Shown in pieces: positions 1 through 11,700 of a DNA stretch of 64,000 nt. Source of the stretch: Pelecanus crispus (lineage: Eukaryota; Chordata; Aves; Pelecaniformes; Pelecanidae). Location: positions 128,275,388-128,339,387 of the forward strand of contig NC_134644.1 in the NCBI RefSeq assembly GCF_030463565.1, written 5' to 3'. The notes under the pieces were generated by a model that saw nothing but the letters and a program-made list of their open reading frames with translations, was not told the DNA's origin and made no database searches. Position numbers and translations under genes: made by a program. How positions within the stretch are numbered: position 1 is the first letter of the stretch; the number at the start of each line of letters is the position of its first letter.

Positions 1-2375
1 ATTCTGCCGTACTTGTGGACAGTTACTGAGTTTTGTTTTGCATCATGAGACCTGAAGCAGTCTCCGACTCTGAGCCGCACACCGTCTCATTCTTTTCTGG
101 AAGCCGAACAAACCCGCCACGTAAAGCACCGAGCCCAGCGACTTGAGGTTTTCGTTGCGTCAGTCCTTTCCTTGCTGCTTCACGGGTTGGCTTCAGCCTT
201 TCCATTTAACTGCTGTATTCTATCGAGAGCAGCACCCTTCCGTGGGGACTGGGGACAGCAGCCGCGATTTACCTGTTGGAGGTTGGGTTGGGGCTCGTTC
301 AGCTGCACGGGGAAAGCTCCGTTAGGGCAATTCCACTTGCTGCGCATCGGGTGTGTTTCTGTTCACAAAAACCCAGCAGCCTTGCGCTTTGCTCCTTAGC
401 TGACACTCGAGCTTGACAAAGTCATCACTAGTAGGACTGATGTAGCTGAGGCTTCCGCTTATAGCACTTATTTTAGGGCCAAAACTGAGATTTGAACTAT
501 TTTAAGTATGAGGGACGCGTTCCAAGCTCTTTCGCGCCATCAGGGCTACTTTCACCTGTCTGAAGATCTTTCGCCCCTGGCCTGAAGGCCTTTTGCTGCG
601 GACTAAAGGGAGAGGAGGGCATGGGGCAGGGCTCACCACAGGCCCCTTCCCCTGGAAGGGCCGGGCTGCGTTCCTGCTCCGGCCCCTTCCGAAAGGCCAA
701 GGAAGCCTTGGTGGGCGCTGGAGGGAGGCGCGCTGCACACAAACATCTATTGTTGCTGAAGGTATCAAAAGTCCTACGAGAAGAGCCTCGTTAAACTATA
801 AACCTAAACTTTGTCCTCCACAGTACAGGTCAAAGTACCTAGTAAATATCTGAGGTATGTGCCAAAAGTGCAATTAAACACCTCGTATGACCAGCCGCTT
901 GATTTCCAAATGTCCCCTCGCCTTTTCATGTAGCTTTTTATTGTGCTTTAACTTTCTTGTATTTGTAGAGTGACAACATGAAAGCTGAGTGCCTCACCTA
1001 ACCAAGCTCTTCGTCGTTAACGCCGCCGTCTTTACTGATACCAGAGATTGAAAGAACAAAATGCACCGAGACGTCTTACACAAGTTGTATATAAAAATAG
1101 ACTCTATCACACACCCTTATGAAAAAACTGCTGTCCGTTAATTATCATCTGCCTAAATGGGTAAATGTGGATGTTTTCTGTGATTAAAGTGCCCTAAATT
1201 AAGTTTTGAAATGAGGTATACGTCTGAAAGTTTATTTTTATTTTTAAATAGGTGTTTCCTCCACAAAAATACAGCCAAAACAATCTTTTTAATGAATAAA
1301 ATCTGATAAAAAGATTCTGAATTTCTTGATTTGTAACACTACTGACATAAAGAATTGAGCATATTTAGTAAGAAGGAAGGTAACAAATAGTAATTGTTGC
1401 TGGAAAGTATTTGAAACAAAAAAGCTCCCTCCCTATTCATCAGGCCTCAGCGAGCAATCTTCCTAATCCTGAGTTTTTTGCGGAGTTGTATCCAGGAGGC
1501 AGATTCCTCCGCTCTCCAGCTGAAAGACTCACTCGAGACTGGTGCCAGCGGCGGCCACGGCCCCACCGCCACGGAGGCAGGAGGGAAAGCTTGTAGGCAG
1601 TTAAAGGGCAAAGACTTCTTTCTATTACACCCTTTATGATAATTATTAAAAGCCTCAATGGAAACTATCTCCGACGATGAATTGCGGGTAATAAAAACCG
1701 TAATAGAGAGCTCTCTCTCCCACTTGCCGTCTGCGCTGCGCTGCACTTGCCCCCAAGGTTGCCTGAAAACCGGCTGCCAGAGAGGAAGAGCCACATCTGG
1801 CACAGCGTCCAGTGCTGCAGTTACGGCAAGAAGCTCACAGCGCCCTGTGTGCCGGCAGCGGCTACTTTTGGCTTTGGCCAAACAAATGAACGCAACGTGA
1901 GGAGAACGAAGGGAGTATAACCTCTAACTGTTAAAAAACAATCTGCTGGAACAAACCGGCACAGTCTCCTCATTACTCTCTCATTATCCAGTAATGAAAT
2001 AACCATCCAGATACTTTAGGTGTTATCTAGAGCTACAAGCCATTTTCTGTTTAATTTTACCATGTGCTTCACCTGTTTCTATTGATGTGAGAATCTTCTA
2101 GCTTTAATTACAAGTAACATACGTCTGCAGAACAGTTTCAGTTGACTGTCATCAAGGTCTCTGTAACGGACCAAAGCACCGACTTGCACTACAAGGATGC
2201 CTACAAGTTCGCAGGCTATGAATTTGTGCTTTCCTCTGAGTGATCTCAGTGCCTTTCAAATTAGTCTTTATGCTTTATAGCCTCTCTAGTTCTTTCTACG
2301 CGATTTTAACACAAAGACAATAAAGCCGCTTTGTTGCAGGACCACTTATAAGAAAAATAATTAAAAAAAAAAAAT
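1..2375. other. Intergenic sequence 3' of PRKDC with CpG-rich patches
   Basis: No credible coding exon was found. CpG is far commoner here than in the PRKDC introns, notably around 60-330, 510-740, 1010-1070 and 1500-1880, with GC-rich runs such as 1540-1575. The open frames present lack recognisable protein features. By recalled mammalian gene order the neighbour on this side is CEBPD, so this could be upstream regulatory DNA of that gene; this is inference only. Confidence 0.4.
1231..1236 (-). terminator. Possible distal poly(A) signal AATAAA
   Basis: Canonical AATAAA on the minus strand about 1.3 kb past the PRKDC stop. It could define a long 3' UTR isoform; nothing in the sequence decides this. 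Confidence 0.25.
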
Positions 2376-2554
2376 CACTGTTTGAATACAGCTTTAATAC
2401 AAAAAAAAATTATCTTCTACATTAGTCAGTTAACTGATGATGATAAAAGTGATTAAGAATTTTTCTCCTTTTTGGCCTTAAAATTCCGATGTGGTTGCAG
2501 CTCGGTGTTTACGGGACGCTCCTCCTGGCAGACGGGGCTTTAGAGAGCAGTCCC
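2376..2554 (-). other. PRKDC: PRKDC 3' UTR (proximal form)
   Basis: About 180 nt from the stop codon to the predicted cleavage zone near 2375-2385, just before a T-rich stretch on the minus strand (A run at 2362-2374 on the plus strand). The end is inferred from the signal, not observed. A longer UTR ending after the AATAAA at 1231-1236 is possible. Confidence 0.6.
2393..2398 (-). terminator. Poly(A) signal ATTAAA of PRKDC
   Basis: ATTAAA, the commonest variant hexamer, lies about 157 nt past the stop codon, followed on the minus strand by a CA-containing segment and a long U-rich tract typical of a downstream element. Confidence 0.6.
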
Positions 2555-2759
2555 TCACATCCAGGGTTCCCACCCTTTCCAGACTCTTCCAAGAATGTTG
2601 GGGTCTGTCGCTTGATCGATCAGGCATCTCACTTGGGTCTCTTCTGAAAGTCCGTCCTCTGGCTCTTTGGCTCGGATATTATAGTTAGCGTTACCACGAG
2701 CCACAGCTGCAAAATCATTATAAGACAGCGACTTCTCATGGCCCAGGCGTAGTTCGTCA
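2555..2759 (-). CDS. PRKDC: PRKDC last coding exon E60, FATC domain and stop
   Basis: 205 coding nt ending in TGA at 2555-2557. [17 protein letters not shown], then [18 protein letters not shown], then the PIKK C-terminal FATC helix ending GWEPWM, as in human. FATC is required for kinase activity in PIKKs. Acceptor ATTTTAG. Confidence 0.98.
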
Positions 2760-5700
2760 CTAAAATTGAGAAGGAAAAATAAGCTCTTACTCAAAGAAAC
2801 AAGCAGAAAATCTGAGATGGATTTTAAAGTACGAAACAGTACTTGAACACCATTCACGCAGCTTTATTTTTCAAGACGTGGAGACTACTGAACAGCTGTA
2901 GAAGGCCTGGCCAGTGAAGGCTGGTGACTTCAGGTGTCCTTTACTACTCAATATTTACCATTAATATTTCAGTCTTGTCAAAGGTCTCTAACTGAAAGAA
3001 GGATGCAGCAGTTCACATCCAAGCTGTTACCTCCTTACCTGCCCGGCTGATTTGTGACTGCAAGAAGTACTTTGCTGCCTTTTCCAGTTCAGCCTTGACC
3101 GCAAAAAGGACTCTTCCCAAGTCCTGCGCTTTTCAGTACTAGTATGGTTTTAAAACAGGCTTGCTTTCTTTGCCTTTTGTTTTTTTTTTTTTTTGATTAA
3201 TCCAAAAATGTTTTTTTAAAAGAGGATGGAAGGGATTAATCGTACTTTAACTGAACTTTAAAGACATTCTGGCTTGAGCCAGACTTGACTAGACTGACAT
3301 AAATAACCTGAGAATGCCATCAGATTTCAATGTGATGTTTTTGGGAAGCAGCCTACCTCCATGCCTCCCATACAGCTGGTTCAGGTTCCATTTCAAGCAA
3401 CTGTCCAGCAGAAGCATATCGATTTAAATACTACCCCTAGCCTAAAAGCTGTGGAGATGAACATAACGAACAGCAGTCTGAGGAGTAAAAAGTTAAGCAG
3501 GCTTACAGGGTGGTGGGGATGTGTGCGTTGCCAGGAACAGTAAAACCGCTCAGAAGGCCTGAGCTGGAGCAAGAACAGTCATGGGGAGATATCTGGTGTT
3601 TTGGCTGGCAGGGCGGTTCAGAGAGCTTTTATGTGGACCAAGACGATTCTGACAGGAGGTGTGTTGAAATTTTGCCCTGCCTGCCTCTTCTCTTTTCCCA
3701 GCTGCCGATCTATCTGAAGGGAGCAAAATCTGCCACAGGAGACTGCCAAAGCTCTTAGTGCAGGAGTTTAAGGCAAAAGGAGAGCATCTTACCAAGTGAT
3801 TGTTGCCGGATTGGCACCTGTAAGCTTTCTTTTGACGTAGCTGACTTTTTGCAAAGGGTACCAGTTTACTTCAGATGTGTTTATTTCCTTAATCCACGTG
3901 CCTCCTTTTTTCAGCAGTCTTTGTTCAAAGTTCTAAAGAGAAAACGAATTTGCCCTATTTATCATAAATCGTACACTTAAAAAGACCTTTAAGCCACTAC
4001 ATCATAGCAAGTCAAGCTGGTAACTCTTAACAGCAGATGCAATGGAAGACAAAGTAGTGAGACGATATCTAGTTTGCCTGTGACTTAAAATTTAATTTAC
4101 AATCGGAGTTACTGAAGTGCAACTAGGTTCAGTGATATATACAGTGTTGTTACGTAAATTTAAGAGGCTCAGTCCAAAAAGTTGAAAATATTTATGCTGC
4201 TGCCATAAGTGACATAATGTGATCAAGAGATACCCACATTTTTAGGATTATCATGCAGAGAAAGAACAGTACACTGATAATGCAGACATATGCTACTATT
4301 CTTTGTCCATCAATATACAATTGTGTCATTTTAAATCCTTGAAGTTAATTTTCTCTGAGAACTCAGTAGAACAAAGAAAGATAAAAGGAGCACTGAGAGT
4401 GAGCATCAAGAAATATGTCCTTTTTGCTCAGTTTTAGCCTTATTACAGTTTATGAATTTTCACATGAAAAAAAGAGGAAAGAGGAAAAAAATCCCACCTT
4501 CCAGTCCAAAGAAGGCTCTTTTACAAATACATCCATTGTACTGATGAGGAGATCCGGATCCGCACGATAAGCCCGTAGGGCATGCACCATCACACTGTAA
4601 ATGAGACCCCACTCTTTCACTGGCATCATCAGATTAACAAACTGGCGAGTTAGACGAAAAGGCATCAACTCTGGCACGGGCAAAATCTAGCCAAGGGGAA
4701 GGACAGTCAAACGAAAACAAGAATTAAGAAACCTTGGAACAGAAGGATTAGAAATAAATACTTTTTTTTTCTTTTTAAGCTTTGAAACCCTCTGGGTCAC
4801 TTAACTGAAAATAATGTGCACCTCGGTAGAACAGGACCGAGTTGTGACATCCAAACTCTAATCATGAATATTTAGTGAGAGTGGTTGAAAGCATGGCTGA
4901 ACTATACAAAAAAACACCGCATAGACTCTATGAAACTCTGAAGCTCTCTGCTTGTCTGAGAATATCTGGAAACAAGACATTTTATTCTATTAACTAGAAG
5001 TAACTGGTAAAGAATATTTTTCATCAGAACGATGGCAAATGAGTAGCACTGAATTTAGTACTGAGAATACACGTGTTAATTACATATTTTACATATATTA
5101 CATAATGCACATATTAAATGCAAAAGCTGTAACAAATTAATTGGAAAACAAATACCTGCGTAGCTGAGCCAAATGCACATCCAAAGTCTATTCCCACCAT
5201 GCCACCCGTCTCCTTGTTAATCATGAAGTTGGACAGATGTCTGTCTCCAATACCAAGTATCCAGTGACTGATGCACATCAGTGCATGAGAGCTGGCAAAA
5301 TGGGACCGCAGGGACAGGAAGGCTTCAGGAGATGTACTCATCTTCACAAAGGCTCGCCTTAACAAAACAGAAGTCACTTGTTGCATACAGATAAAACACC
5401 GACATTCATTTCACAATGTGCAGTCATTAACAGCGCGCTTACCGCAGCAGGTCTTCTGGAACGCTGCTTTCCCTGCTTTTGAAAGACGTAACTGTTTCTG
5501 TACGGCTAGCGTTTCTGCAAATTAATGAAAGTATAATGTTAGCTATTGAAATAACAGCCCACTGGACGTTAAAAGTTAAGATGTGTACAGGACTGCATTA
5601 GCACATTTTGCTTACCCCAGTAAACAGTACAGCAAGCCAAACAGAGAGTTTGTCCAAGAAGTTTTATCTGGTATTTATCTAATTTTTTTCCAAGCAGTTA

Positions 5701-8700
5701 TTTCCAGGACTGACATTTCTTAATACAAAACAGTATGTAGTTTTGTCTAGTTTCCCCCAAATTAAGTAGATGTGTTAAGATTTAATACAGCAATACAATT
5801 GAGCTCTTTCTGGCTGGATAGTCTCTTCACTTGGTAATGTTAGGTTAATGGTTGGACTGGATGATCTTAAAGGTCTTTTCCAACCTAAACAATTCTATGA
5901 TTCTATGATTCCAAGCAGAGAAACTAAGATGCAAACAAAATCTCTCAGCAGCATGCAGAGGCTATATCGACACTAGAAAGTAGCGTGGCACAAGGGGAGG
6001 CAACAGAACTAAATAGTTGGTGCTGAGGACATCCATGCCACACGCATTTAGGGAGGGAGGGTGACTGCTCTGGACTAGCCCATGTCTAGTCCTGCGAACT
6101 GAATGCTCATGAGCAGCTAGAATGCACTGGGTGCTCTCCTTCCAGTCTAGTTTTGTCTGAAAGGAGCAGAGTTGTGCACTCGGGGACAGCTTTGCAATGC
6201 AAGTCGGCATGAGGTGAGTGGAGGCAATGGAGAATTTACTTCAAAAGCACTTTCTGGATCTGAATAAAAATATTAATGTAGACACACTCAGATAAATGAG
6301 TCAAAGTTTTCCCTTAAAAAGCAAGAAGCTTGCTTAAGCAGGTTATGAGCTGATCAGAAATGCTCCACTGGAAACTTCCCTTCCCCCACTACAGTGCTAG
6401 GTGTAGACAGGTGTGGAAATTCCTCTGAGAGGATGCTCAAGCCAGGACCCAAACCATCAAATATTCTTAAACTCTCAGAGAATCACAATGATTTTCTCTG
6501 TCCAACTTCAGCAGGTGTTCTGGCTCTGAGACAGCCCACCTAACTGCATAATCAGGAACAAGACACCTAGAAAATAAAGCTGAAGAGAAGCATCTGCTTC
6601 TAGACACTTTCTTAAGGAAGTAAGCAAGCTTCTGGAAGCATTCCTGTGCTCTGGTGGGATTTTGGCAGTACTAAACTCCTCCTGCAGAGCATCTCCAGTG
6701 AAGACAAAGCAGTAAACCGGGCAAAAACTAGCCAGCGTATTATAATGCCGATCATACTTTTCCTAGAATTTCTACAACTGTGTGCGTATGCACACTCTAG
6801 TTTCTATATTTTACATGCAGTTCTCTTTTAAAACCTACCTGTACATAACATGGTACTGAGCCACGCCTTGCGCCTTCTCACTCATCTTGGACAGCCACTC
6901 AGAATAGGTAGCATGAGGTCCTTTTTTGCTAGGGACAAAAAAAAAAAAAAAGGGCTGATGACTCCCCTCTATCATCTTACCACTCTGTCCTCGAATATCC
7001 CACAGGTTGAGTCTGTGCTGCTATGACCCATGAGATTTTTATGCACAGAAGGCACCAGGAAGCTACAGCCTACATTCATTTTAGCCTTGAAGTTTAGGCC
7101 GTCAGTGCATGTGCTGATCCATCCATCTCCTTTCCCTCAGCTTTGAATGCACTTCACTCATATTTGACAGATTAGACATCTCAAAGGTGTTAATTTGTCA
7201 ACAGGTACTGTGAAAATTAGATGCTGCCTTGAGAAGAAAGACCCAAAATAATTACTCTAGGGAGGGAAAGGTATTTTTAACACAGTCTCATATCCATTTG
7301 AGAGGCATTATGTAGCCTACCACAGCACGTGCTGCCGTTTGTCCCTCCGAACGGATAGGGAATGCAGGAAGGCAGCCTGTTATCTCCTCAGCATGTATAG
7401 GAGGGGAGGAATGGGGGCTTCGACTTAAGGTATTAATCCATAAGAAGCCAGGCTTCATGAGTTGCACTGCTTATAGAATAATTTGATATTTTTCTCCCAT
7501 CTTAACCAAATACATTAGGCATTAAACTTCTATTCCAGAGAGACAGTAAGTTAGCAGAGCACCCGCCTTCCCTCTTCCTTCTAAAGCATGTTCCAAGATA
7601 GAGAGATCCTTTCCATTTAAGAAGTATTTATCATTTACAGACTGCACAGCCCATCACTTCGGGATAAAGAAAAGGATTTCAAAACTTCAGAAAGTTATTC
7701 CCCCCACCCCAGCCAAAATATTGCCAGCAAGGATGTCATCAGAATTTTCCTTTGTGAGCGCTGTCATTCAACCATAGCTCAATATAAAGTGTCTTAATTG
7801 ACTTGACTGAAGAACATATGGGAAAATATTTAAAGTCTATATATGACAACAAAATAAAGTTTTTTTTTTCTTTTGATAAATCATTAAACTGTTTTTAGAA
7901 AGACACTGATCTTCTACATTTAGTATATTAGAAATTTTCTCCCCTCATGAGGTTGTTCCATGTGAGTCCTCCTCCACTTTCCCAGTCAATGAATTGAGAC
8001 CAACATAATACTGCTGCTGTTCACAAAAGTGAACCAGACAGCAGTAATGCAGGAACCGTAGCAGTTCCTAAACTGCTCACAAATCAAGTAACTGTAGAAA
8101 TAAAGACTGGAGTACAACCTCCAAGCTGGAGGTTCCTCCAACCTGCCCCATAAACAAGAGAACTAGTAAAAATAAATAGTAACAACACCGCTTTGACAAA
8201 CCCAAACAGAGATTATGTACTACAATGTTGGTAAATAAAGCCACATTTCCAAATTCCAGGATAGAAACAGGCTGAAATGCTAGAATTAAATCAATTTTAG
8301 AAATATTCATCCCCCAATTACAATCAAGAGAAAGACAGCTCATTTATTTAAATGCAGCATTTGTATAAAGTCAGAGACAGTGTTCTTTTTACAGTTGTGT
8401 TTTGTGCATTTGCTGCCAATTTCCCCCGTCACTGACTCAGTGCTGAACCCGGGTTCTGAATAGCTCTGTCTCTGCTCTGCTCCCCTCCCCTCTGCTCCCC
8501 ACCTCGCTGACCTATGTCCATTTCCTGCCTGATCAAATCAAGAGATCAAAATCCTTCCCTTGTAAAATCAACCTGCTGATAAGGAAATGGTGATGATAAT
8601 GACGTCACACATGATTATAAGCCTCTTGTTCAAACAAGCTAGGTGGAGGATATTACAGTTACAATGGTACTCATTAAACAAACAGTTGCTAATTACTAAT

Positions 8701-11700
8701 TTGGGTCAGGAAGTACAAAGTGCCTCCTTGCTTATTGGTGCTTCTAATTCATTCTTTTAAAAAAAGAAAATGCTGCCACAAGATTGTCAGTATCAAAAAC
8801 GCCATTAGTAGTGGTCTCTATTAGAGCAGACAGCTAAATCAAGCATCACCTGTTATAGTTCATGTCTTCCTCTTCAGACATACTATTCATAAGGAATTCT
8901 TTTAAAGTACAAGTATTTTCCAGCCACTTGATGAGTCCCAGTCTGGAACAAAAGAAGTCAGAGATGTGAGCAAGTAGCTCAGAGTTGAGCTTTAGAGGAA
9001 CACCACAAATAGAAAGCAACACATTCTAGTGCCTGCTAAAAGAAGGTTGAAAGCTACCAATTTAAAATATACTCTGAAGAACAGTTTCCAGACAAAGCAA
9101 TTTCAATGTTGTTTAAAAGGAAAAGAAAAAACCCAAAAACATTAAGCCAAGACACAAAACACTCTGAACCAGAATGGCACACAGAAATCTCACTTTCCAA
9201 CGTTCCAGTAGTAATAGATGCTAACATAAAGATTTCTGTCCCTTCGAGATAAATGCCTACCTTGTTGTCATGGGGATGACCTGGTAAGTCTTTAACTGCA
9301 TATTCCTTTGGCTACATGTAGCATCTTGGGAAAGGATAATGTTCATGACATCAAACAGCTGTTCAATACGTTGGTCTTGTCGCAGGTCTTCACCACCTTT
9401 GACAAGAAAAGGATACTCCTGCTCATCACTGCCTCGGATTGTTATACGTTTTGGTTTCCTCAAGGATTGCATTACACTTATCTTGGAAAAAGATAGGAAA
9501 AAGCAAAATATTTGTGACTGAAGTCTTGGCTTTACACAATGATGACTGAAATTAAGCATAGCTGTCATTCCTAGATGGCATAATCAAGTTGCTCAATAAC
9601 TACTAGAAAAACAAATGCCTATTTGCAGACCTTCCTTTATGTGCTGCAAGATGTGTACACAAGCAACAACGTTGCTATTGTCAAATTCTTCAAATGGAAT
9701 ATGGACGCGAATTTGTACCACACAGGATTTTGACTCAAACTTAACAAACATACCCGTTCATCAAATCCAGCGATTTTTGCATGGTATTCTGGCAGTGGTT
9801 TCCCTTTTCCATCATACTGACCTGAAGAGGTAGTGGAAAAAAATAAAAGAAGAAAAAAAGTTACATAGATTGATTTTAGGTTTTTTTTAAAAGTGTGTTT
9901 AAGAACACAACACACTTCCAAATATTTTGTCAAGTTGGTAGAATGATAACTATGAAGAAAATATTTTAAAATGCATAAAAATCCATCATACACATCATAT
10001 GATTTTATCTGTGAATTACTAATATTCTTTCCTTGTTAAGCTGTTAGAATTGCAGCTCTTAATGTTTTCAGAGGACACATCCTTTTTGAATTAGATTTAA
10101 ACATGTATTAGATTTATAGATCAGATTTCCTGGAGTCAGGCCTTTACAAAGAGTACTAATTTCTTAGGTAAGAGATACATTTTTAGATACAATTTTTAAA
10201 ATGAGGGCTACAGCTTAAGAGCAGATTTAAGAGATGATGAATGAACAGAGTTATTTCAGATTAAATCTACCTCTTTGTAAGGCCAGAAAGAAGAGCGACA
10301 TAGCCAACATAAGAAGTAGAGCTCAAGAGTAGCAACTTTCTTCTAAGGGACAGGTCACCAGTGACACTGAAGGGGAACTTACCAGGAACTTCTAGTTCAT
10401 TCCTCAAGAACTCAGCTTTGAATTCACTCATCCACGGTGAACATTCTTTCAGGTTTCCAGGTTCTTTGTGGGTTTTGTTCATTTTTGAGAGAAGAGACTT
10501 TGCAATCTCACTAAAGTCACTAGCCTTCATATTCAACAGTTCTGAACCACCTTTTCCAAAATGATGGTTGAAGTCCTTCCCAAAAGCCTGAGGTTCATTT
10601 ATAGAAAGGAATCCTGTTAACACAGTGCTAGGAACTCCCCAGAACACCAAAACAGTACCTTCCTACCTACACACACCTTCATCTGAACTCCTCAAATATA
10701 TCAATCGTCCTTCCACTCCAGTTCTTTTTTTCTCCATTATTTCTAGTCTGTCAGAACCTTTTCACTGCCTGTTTGGTAGCCCCACCAGCTATTATCAACA
10801 GAAATACCTACATTTCACCAATCCAGTATATCAAAGATCTGTAGAATTAGATCATAAACCTTTCTGCTGTATCAAAATCAGAAGCTTAACCCTCCTTACC
10901 TCCTCCAGCTGCAGTTTGATTCTGAGTGAGCATACCAATAACGCTGCTCATTAAACCTAATACACGTACCTCATCTGCTTACAAAAATTTAAGAACAGCT
11001 AGTGAAATATTAATATAAAATAAAAATATTTCAGTGTGTACCTATCAAACAAATACAAATTCCATCATGAAGCTAAATATAGGATTATTATCAGAAGATT
11101 TAATTGAGGTCCCAGTCTTTAGATGTTACCACACTTTCAAACTGCTGCAACAAAACCCAAAAAACCCTCAACTGTTCTATTTACAAATGGTGAAAAAAAA
11201 TACAGATAGATAAGTTAGCTAACCTTTTTTTCCCCCTAGAACTTGAATACTCAGTGCTTTATGGAGGGTCTGGGTCTTTGGTTTGGGTTTTTTTTGGTTT
11301 GTTGTTGTTTTCTTTTTTTTTTTTTTTTTTTTTAAACTAGCAGCAACCATACTACATAGTAAGCAAATACAGCCTAGCTAATTTTATATATACATCTTTT
11401 GGTTAGCAAAAAAGGTATTATTACATGTACATGTCATGCATGTCATATAGCTTCATTTATTAAGAGAATTTTTTGCCTCATGTTAGCAAACGTCAATTTC
11501 AATGTTTTATTTTCTATTACATTTATTATTCTTGATTTGCTTTGAGATAATTTGGATGTAAAATGTATAAAACCATATTTTAAAAGTATTTTAAATATTC
11601 TGATAAAGGAGAACTGCCAAGACATTTCATACTGATCCATTTAATAAATAAAGTAAGTATTATCTGCAAGTAGTTAACTGAGTTGACTTCTTGTGTCCAT

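Noticed and set aside
1086..1097. TATATAAAA, a possible TATA box on the plus strand
   Set aside because: It points towards the 3' end of PRKDC and no plus-strand gene follows; likely chance in AT-rich DNA.
1447..1881. 144-codon minus-strand open frame in the CpG-rich intergenic DNA
   Set aside because: The translation has no recognisable domain or composition of a real protein; it is Arg/Ala/Ser/Pro-rich as expected from GC-rich DNA, and has no splice or UTR context.
10625..10954. 109-codon plus-strand open frame beside exon E51
   Set aside because: Antisense to the gene and without recognisable features.
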